Source: Agrypnia vestita (Eukaryota > Arthropoda > Insecta > Trichoptera > Phryganeidae). From it: 64,000 nucleotides of DNA. Location of the stretch: NCBI GenBank assembly GCA_016648135.1, contig JADDOH010000507.1, positions 27,792 through 91,791 on the forward strand, given 5' to 3'. The notes under the pieces are model-generated. The model saw nothing but the letters and a program-made list of their open reading frames with translations. It had not been told where the DNA came from and made no database searches. Made by a program: the position numbers and the translations under genes. Numbering within the stretch: position 1 is the first letter of the stretch; the number at the start of each line of letters is the position of its first letter. Shown one piece after another: positions 57,491 to 64,000 of this stretch.

Positions 57491-57693
57491 ATGAATACAA
57501 GGTATTTCGTAGCTAGTAGCAAAAACTCCACAGGAGACGTTTTCATTCAATTCTTTATAGAAATGAGTGAAATGTCAACAGTCAACATATCAACAGGATA
57601 TGCTATATCGAAGTTTGCATTTTTTTCCGATATTTCTGACCTGTCTTTAGTAAAACTTCTGAGTATCGAAATGATACTAATCTCAATAATAAT

Positions 57694-57838
57694 AATTTCG
57701 TTGTCTGACTGTCCGTAACTGCCTGTAACATATTTTATAAAAACTTTTTCTTCTTTTTAATAATGAATAAATAAATACTTATTCCTTAAGAACCGACATG
57801 TAAACGTACGCCATTTTTGATGGGTTACAGCTAGTCGA
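57694..57838 (-). repeat. Interspersed repeat, copy without microsatellite expansion
   Basis: Reverse strand: AGCTGTAACCCATCAAAAAT then TACATGTCGGTTCTTAAGGA and finally GTTACGGACAGTCAGACAAC, matching the ends of 21,769-22,020 but with almost no GACA/GACG repeat. Confidence 0.6.
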
Positions 57839-58019
57839 GTATTTAAATCCGTTCAGAAATTCGAACCTGACTTTTTTACTCGGAGTGTCATAAAAGAAAC
57901 ATAATAATCATTCATTCATCTTCATCCCCTTGTCCTAGTAGGGTCGGGAGCCCAAAGACTCGACAAAGTGTTTCCATGTACCCCTGTCTTTTATTGATGT
58001 AAGGAATCAAGTTATTTTT

Positions 58020-58655
58020 AGGCACGCTTCATTAATGATATATAGTTCCAATAGTTCTCAATACCTTGGAAGTATCCTAGCGGAAGACCTCGACCCAGAA
58101 ACCGAAGTCAAATGCAGAATTGAAGCATCGCGAGCTGCTTTTAACAAAATGAGACAGATATTCTGCGATGACAATCTTAACCTGAAACTTCGACAGCGAC
58201 TGGTCAAATGTTATATATGGTCAGTCCTGCTGTACGGAGTGGAATCGTGGACCCTCAAAGTGAGTAGCACGAACCGGCTGGAGGCGTTCGAAATGTGGAT
58301 ACATCGGAGAATGCTCCGGATACCCTGGACGGGTATGGCCAGCAACACAAGAGTTCTTCAAAGAGCTAGAGTGTATAGAGAGTTGCTGACAAATATCAAA
58401 ATCCGAAAGGTATCGTATTTGGGTCATGTGCTCAGAGGAGAAAAATATGAATTGCTCCACCTGATTTTTATGAGCAAGATAGAGGGTCGTAGAGGTGTTG
58501 GAAGGAGACAAATTTCCTGGCTCCGCAATATACGCGACTGGACGGGCATAAGAAGTGTTGGAGAGCTGTTTCGTGCTGCCCAGGACAGGGACGCTTTCTC
58601 TCGGGTGATAGTCAACGTTGGGGGGACCTGACATGACACCAAAAGAAGAAGAAGA
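58020..58655 (+). pseudogene. RTE-like retrotransposon C-terminal half (GAA tail)
   Basis: 198-codon open frame (58,035-58,631) encoding NSSQYLGSILAEDLDPETEV, WSVLLYGVESWTLKV, FEMWIHRRMLRIPW and VSYLGHVLRGEKYELLH, ending IVNVGGT. The region follows the RT palm, so catalytic motifs are absent. Nearly identical to 23,789-24,216 but without the internal TGA. The 3' tail is (GAA)n at about 58,640-58,655. The open frame suggests fairly recent insertion. Confidence 0.8.
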
Positions 58656-58659
58656 ATGG

Positions 58660-59510
58660 TTCTCACACCCATTTTTTAATGGAAAAAATCTTCAAATTGA
58701 CGCTATTCAAATTGTAAACACTTTGAGTCTTTTAATTATTATCCTAACAATAAAAATTAATAAAATGTGTTAAATATTGCTGCTTATCGTTAACAACCCA
58801 ATAGCCAACCAAAATCAATTTTTATTAAGTAGAACGATTAAAAAATTAATCAAAATATTCTTTAGATTAATTTTTATTATAATGAAACTCATTATTAACG
58901 GTAGACATATTCACTTATGCATTCGTGATAAAATTACTCACTCACCATCGGAATGTTCTGATTGCACTAACTACACTCAGAGCATTCCAATGTTGAGTGA
59001 GTAAATATAAAAAAATAGTATGAATATTTAGGACATAGCTCTATGTCCTTAAATAAAAAATGAAGTATTCTGAAATAGTCCGTCATTTATGATTAGCAGC
59101 GACATCTCCTGTTAGTTTTATTTGCAACGTTAGGCAAATGAACATCATCATTAGAAAGGGCGGTTTTCTGATTTTCCACAAGAAGCGCTAACCGAACATT
59201 AAAATTGTGGAAGATCGTCAGGTTTGTGTTTCAATGCGAACTCAAGCAAGCCCAATCACGTATATTAGATATATATGTATATATATATATAAAAATAAAG
59301 GATATTTGATATGCGTTCTTACTGCACGCGAGAGGTATATAAAGAAAACTGCACTAAGTAATTTTCTGAATTGAGTTAAACGTAGTTGTAATTTTATCAT
59401 TGATTCGCAGTTGATAAAGTTTTAAGATATTCTACATGAGAGAGTACTTGGCTTCAATAGTATAGAGACTAGATGGAATGTGTATTTGATTACGCATTTT
59501 TATCGATTGT
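58660..59510. other. AT-rich non-coding stretch
   Basis: Contains CTCACTCACCATCGGAATG near 58,936 with an inverted partial ACATTCCAATGTTGAGTGAG-like copy near 58,980-59,000 (a hairpin) and a (TA)n run near 59,270-59,292. No gene seen. Confidence 0.45.
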
Positions 59511-59880
59511 AGAGCGGTACGATCGGCAATTCTGAAATTATGCGGAGCATAGGTTTGTATGTTCCTGATAAATTACCTTAGCGTCATCATAGATCGTTTC
59601 ACATTCCAATATACAGGGCCAACCTGCCGATGGTTATGCCTGTTGGAAGAGCTACCGCTATGCTGAACAATATCGCTTTGGACATTGATCTGTTCCATAT
59701 CTCTGAAAGTTTTCCGAAGCAGGATTCTCCTACACGTTTGATATGAATTATTATATGTTAATTAAAATGTTTAATATAATATACATTAATTCATCATTTA
59801 TAACATTTACGAATTGAATGTATGTTTCTTATGTTATATAATAAAAGAAGTTGAATTGAATTGAATTAAAATTTAAAATA
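59510..59880 (+). mobile_element. Jockey/CR1-like 3' end
   Basis: Encodes in shifted frames NLPMVMPVGRATAMLNNIAL and DIDLFHISE, and shares CCGAAGCAGGATTCTCCTAC with 9,775-9,800. It ends in TTGAATTGAATTGAATTAAA-type repeats. No intact frame. Confidence 0.55.
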
Positions 59881-59929
59881 TGTTTTATTTAAACATTGCA
59901 ATTCACACACGATATGAGTTATTAATTAT

Positions 59930-60330
59930 GATAGAAAATATAGAATCTTAAATACACGAATAAAAGAACATCGCCGTTGCCTAAAAAAATTAAAAATTTT
60001 CCGAATTTGCCAATCATTATTTCGATAGTCAAAAAATGTAAGTACTAATAGTTTGGAAACCATTGAAATCATATAAATTTTGAATTCTAAAAATACTCAT
60101 AATAATATCACATTTCAGTCTACTTCACCAATCCTAGAGCTTTTTGCCAAAAAAACCCTCCCCAACGCGCACCTCCCTGACCTACCCGATTAGATTGATT
60201 AATTTTGTATTTAAGATAGTTATTTATTATTATATTATCTATACCTGATGGTGAGATGGACTGTTCCTCTCGAAACTATAGTGGTAATTATAACTCATAT
60301 TGTGTGTGTATTACAAAATTAAAATAAAAC
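59930..60330 (+). pseudogene. Penelope-like GIY-YIG remnant
   Basis: Encodes NTRIKEHRRCLKKLKIF and later SPILELFAKKTLPNAHLP, the C-terminal part of a Penelope-like protein, with stops between. A TGATGGTGAGATGGACTG..TCTCGAAACTATAG segment near 60,246-60,285 resembles the element's terminal repeat. Confidence 0.5.
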
Positions 60331-60339
60331 ATATTTTCA

Positions 60340-61230
60340 ATTATAATGTTGCACCACGAAGTATCTGCCAAATACTTTAATGATATTAATTAAATTGATT
60401 TGAAAGGTGATTCTAAAATCTATTAACATATTTTTTAAAGGTAGATCCATCATTTCTCCTACCATATAATAGAAAATCATTAAAGTCCTCGTTTAAACTA
60501 TAAAACAATTGTATCCTGGAAAACCCAAGAATAATGTATATCTCGGAAGAGCCACGCCGCGTACCGAGCAAATTTACAATTGTCCTTTTTGGTAGAGTTC
60601 AGTAATAATTTGATTCGATACCGTAGTAGGTACCTACCAACAATGAGTAATTTAAACAATACATTTTTTTCCTGTCCTTATCGACGGGCGCACCACCACT
60701 GCTTCCCGGGGTGTCATCTAGGGGATGTGGTTCGTGAAACAATAATTTCATCGCGTTATGATAACAAAAGTCCATACGTGTCACCTTATCGATGATGGGG
60801 AATCTCGATATGGCCAAGCGGGAACTACGCACTTGCGGTTAATTAACTCCATTCTGTAGGAAGTATTAAGTGTTTACATACTAATATTGTATTTAGCCAA
60901 GTGGCGGTGTGCATATATGTAAATCATGTTTGATCCGAATACATTGATGGCTTGGAACAAACATATTTTATGTCTTCTTTCGTATGCGCTGAATAGATAA
61001 AAGTGAATGATTTGAGATGCTACGATAATTATGGACCATCCCTTTAAGAAATACCGTATACACATATTGGTAACATATCCTTGTATAGTTACGGAAGGGA
61101 ATAAATCCATGCGCTGTTTCTACCATATCTAAGACCGCTCTTAAGATGAAAAGTATATTGCAAATTTTTCTTTTAAACCGGATAGTATCTGGCATGCTTT
61201 TTGGCAAACGTTAGCAATTACATTTTTTTA
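60340..61230. other. Non-coding stretch, no gene seen
   Basis: The frames around 60,580-61,207 show no family motif. Confidence 0.4.
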
Positions 61231-61237
61231 CATTCCA

Positions 61238-61305
61238 GTGCTGAAAACGCCTATAGGCGTTCTCAAAAACATTCGCTGTGTGCTGAAAACGCCTATCGGC
61301 GTTCT
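61238..61305. repeat. Two direct copies of a palindromic 26-mer
   Basis: GTGCTGAAAACGCCTATAGG-type unit at 61,238-61,263 and again at 61,280-61,305 (42-bp spacing). The first contains the perfect 16-bp palindrome AACGCCTATAGGCGTT; the second has one base changed. Confidence 0.8.
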
Positions 61306-61309
61306 ATAC

Positions 61310-61860
61310 CTGAGGGTTGGTGCTAGACAATACGTCGTATGTTTGGGTCATTTTCTTTCGATTTTTTGCATTCCTTCCGTTTATGAACATAAAGTTCGTT
61401 CACACATGAATTTTTTCGTGTTGTTTTTTATGTAAATATTATATTTTTCCAATTTGTATGGAATAACATTTTTCATTGTGTAAAGAGAACTTTTCCATAA
61501 TGTAGTAATTTTCAATGATTTTTTTTTTGTATGTAAGTGTACAGACATTTTTACGTGGTATATGAATTTTGCGTCAGTTATATTTTTTATACATATTTGT
61601 GTAGAACAATCTTTCTAATATATATATTTTTTCTATTTTCTAAAATTTATCTACTTTCTAAAATAGTTTTCTAAGATAATTTGTGCTAATCTGTGATAAT
61701 CTAAGATAATTTAAAATCTATCTACTTTCTAAAAAAGTTTTCTAAGATAATTTGTGCGCACTTATTGGAAACTTCTTGAATTCAGACAATGTCTACTATG
61801 TAGGGAGTAAAGGATGAGTACAGCAGTGTTCTATGAGACTTTTTCATAAAAATTATTACT
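61310..61860. other. AT-rich non-coding stretch
   Basis: Contains a direct duplication of about 50 bp (ATCTACTTTCTAAAATAGTTT then TCTAAGATAATTTGTG) near 61,648-61,760. Confidence 0.5.
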
Positions 61861-61867
61861 GATATTA

Positions 61868-63148
61868 GGTCCTTACGTATGAAATTGGCGTTTTGCCGTA
61901 CTGGCAAATTTGATCTCAAATATCTTCTCTTTGATTAGGAATTCCAAATCCAAATTGATACAGCTATTTACTCATGTATTTGTGTTTTGAAAATTATAAT
62001 TCAGTTGTTTTTTCCTCAATTGTTTTTTTCTTTGCGTCACTCAGTTTACAAAATGAAAAACTTGAAATATCGCGTTATTTACGAGTACGAGTTCCACCGT
62101 GGCACCAGTGCTGCAGAAACGGCTCGAAGGATTAATGATGTGTATGGCGACGGTGCCGCAAAAGAAAACACAGTGCGTTTTTGGTTCCAACGTTTTCGTT
62201 CTGGAAATTTCGACCTGCAGAACAAGCCCCGTGGACGGCCGGAGACCAAAGTTGATAATGAAGAATTGAAGGCTATTGTGGAAGCGGATCCATCGCAAAC
62301 CACATCCGAGTTAGCTGCAGGCTGCGGTGTTAGTGATAAAACTGTTTTAATCCACTTGAAGCAAATTGGTAAGGTGAAAAAGCTTGAAAGGTGGGTACCT
62401 CACGAATTGAGTGAAGCAAATCAACAAACGCGCGTTGACTGCTGTGTTGCATTACTCAACCGGCACAATAATGAAGGGATTTTAAATCGAATCATTACCT
62501 GTGATGAAAAGTGTATCCTGTACGATAATCGGAAGCGCTCATCGCAATGTCTGAACCCTGCCGAACCAGCCAAACCATGCCCCAAGCGAAAATTGACTCC
62601 AAAAAAGTTACTTGTGAGCGTTTGGTGGACTAGTGCGGGTGTCGTTCACTACAGCTTTCTTAAATCTGGCCAGACGATTACGGCAGATGTCTATTGTCAG
62701 CAACTGCAAACCATGATGGAAAAGCTAGCTGCTAAACAACCGAGGCTGGTTAATCGCTCTAGGCCACTGCTGCTTCAAGATAACGCTAGACCACACACTG
62801 CACAACAGACGGCTACCAAATTAGAGGAGCTTCAATTGGAATGTTTAAGACATCCACCGTACTCTCCGGACCTTGCCCCAACAGATTACCATTTTTTTCG
62901 AAATTTGGATAACTTCTTGCAAAGGAAAAAATTCAACTCCGATGGGGCAGTCCAAACCGCCTTCAAAGATTTTATTGATTCCCGCCCGAATGGTTTGTTT
63001 TAGTAAAGGGATCGATGAACTACCTATGAGATGGCAAAAGTGCACAGATAGCAATGGTACATACTTTGATTAAATAAATATATTATAATAAAAAAAAATC
63101 GGCTTTATGTTCCTCCCAAACTAAACGCCCATTTCATATGTAAGGACC
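61868..63148 (+). mobile_element. Mariner element, copy C (both ends present)
   Basis: 1,281 bp with TA on both sides (61,866-61,867 and 63,149-63,150). The ends are GGTCCTTACGTATGAAATTG and CATTTCATATGTAAGGACC, each with a change relative to copy A. The 5' leader matches copy A closely (CAAATTTGATCTCAAATATC). Confidence 0.95.
62053..63073 (+). pseudogene. Mariner transposase, copy C, frameshifted near the C-terminus
   Basis: Same protein as copy B through about residue 313; then one extra base in the T run near 62,994-63,000 gives a stop at 63,001-63,003, losing about 22 residues. It also carries W154C, W166C and H242Q. The three catalytic Asp codons remain. Activity is doubtful because of the truncation and the tryptophan losses. 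Confidence 0.9.
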
Positions 63149-63154
63149 TAATAT

Positions 63155-64000
63155 TAATATTTTCATACATCTATACCTATAAAACTCAATGTCTGTCTGT
63201 CGGTCTGTTCTATATACAAATCTACACCTTGTGTCTGATTCGATTCATTTTTAGTTCATGTCGAGTACGAACAGCTAGTATCATATAAAAATGCATCAAC
63301 TGGTCTCACAAATGCGATCTAGAGTAGAAGCTATACTAATTTATAGGCAAGAATAATCAAATACGCTGACGTTGGCTATTAATGAAACTACACTTTTATA
63401 GATTTTGTACTAAAGACACTAACCGAATAAAAAGAAAACGAAGCAAATTATTTTGAAAAAAAAATGTGCACAATAAATGTAAAGATACATGTTTTCATAG
63501 ATTTTATAATATGAACTGCTTCAGTTTGAAATGTCAAAATTATGTATTATATTTTTTATATATTTTTTTTGTTTTATATCACTAATACTGAAATCCTACG
63601 CCTTTGAGAAACATTATATCGTGTCGATTAAAAATAAATATGAAAAATATATACGAAAAAAAATAACCCAACAGACGAAATTTAGACGTGTAACTACAGA
63701 GAATTGTAAAATATCTGAATAAGATAAGATATGCAATAATAATAATTATTGAAAAATAATTATTTTGGTGAATAATATTGACCAGATATATTTTTGAGTG
63801 AGTGTAAACGCACTACACGACATTCGTCATTGAAAAAACAGTGGTATGTTTATGGCGGTGCCGACCGCCCGGAGAGAACTAATGGGTTTATGGGGGTAAA
63901 TGGCAATGAATTATCCCTAAAATCATTATCTTAAGAATTTTGAATATTGGCAAAATTTTCAGCACCGACATGATGTCGAAGAAAATCGTTCAGCAGTCAA
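63155..64000. other. AT-rich non-coding stretch to window end
   Basis: Includes a TGTCTGTCTGTCGGTCTGTTC block near 63,191. The 63-codon frame at 63,531-63,722 is hydrophobic then basic, with no family recognised. Confidence 0.4.

Overview
The window looks like a piece of an insect nuclear genome, most likely a moth or butterfly. The evidence is AT-rich non-coding DNA, one intron-containing glycosyl hydrolase family 1 (GH1) gene of the insect beta-glucosidase/myrosinase type, and a very dense load of mariner, RTE-like, Jockey/CR1-like, Penelope-like, hAT and piggyBac-type elements. There are no bacterial-style operons. The lepidopteran assignment rests on recognising these repeat types and is an inference.

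Positions 1-10,240 hold the only host protein gene I can support. It lies on the minus strand: ATG at 10,207, six exons inside the window, every junction GT-AG, and a reading frame that stays open through 457 codons. Both catalytic glutamates are present, in a T-I-N-E-P motif and an I-T-E-N-G motif. The last exon(s), about 40-60 residues, lie beyond position 1. The first two introns are large (5.2 and 2.6 kb) and hold retrotransposon 3' ends. A TATA-like box sits about 25-35 bp upstream of the ATG.

Positions 10,240-64,000 show no further convincing host gene. This is a graveyard of mobile elements, many nested in one another. Readable units include: three copies of one mariner element (33.2, 36.6 and 61.9 kb; the middle copy has an intact 339-residue transposase but lacks its 5' end, while the outer two have both ends but a frameshifted gene); a hAT-type element with an 8-bp target duplication inside an older RTE-like fragment; a piggyBac-type MITE at TTAA; a solo LTR with a 5-bp duplication; a Penelope-like element with a decayed GIY-YIG domain between long inverted repeats; long foldback elements (12.1, 28.8 and 38.4 kb); several RTE-like 3' ends with GAA, GAT or TTAG tails; and Jockey/CR1-like 3' ends.

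Smaller curiosities are a tRNA-like 74-mer centred between 46-bp inverted repeats (26.1 kb), a perfect 57-bp-arm inverted repeat (45.8 kb), a spacerless 36-bp palindrome in a GCATGC-rich patch (55.6 kb), an apparently perfect 155-bp tandem duplication (42.3 kb), and GC-rich islands carrying TGACGTCA sites (41.8 and 53.4 kb). The genes do not work together as a system. The window is one enzyme gene followed by layered transposon insertions. I saw no clearly new molecular system; the best candidates for novelty are the tRNA-like inverted-repeat element and the Penelope-like unit.
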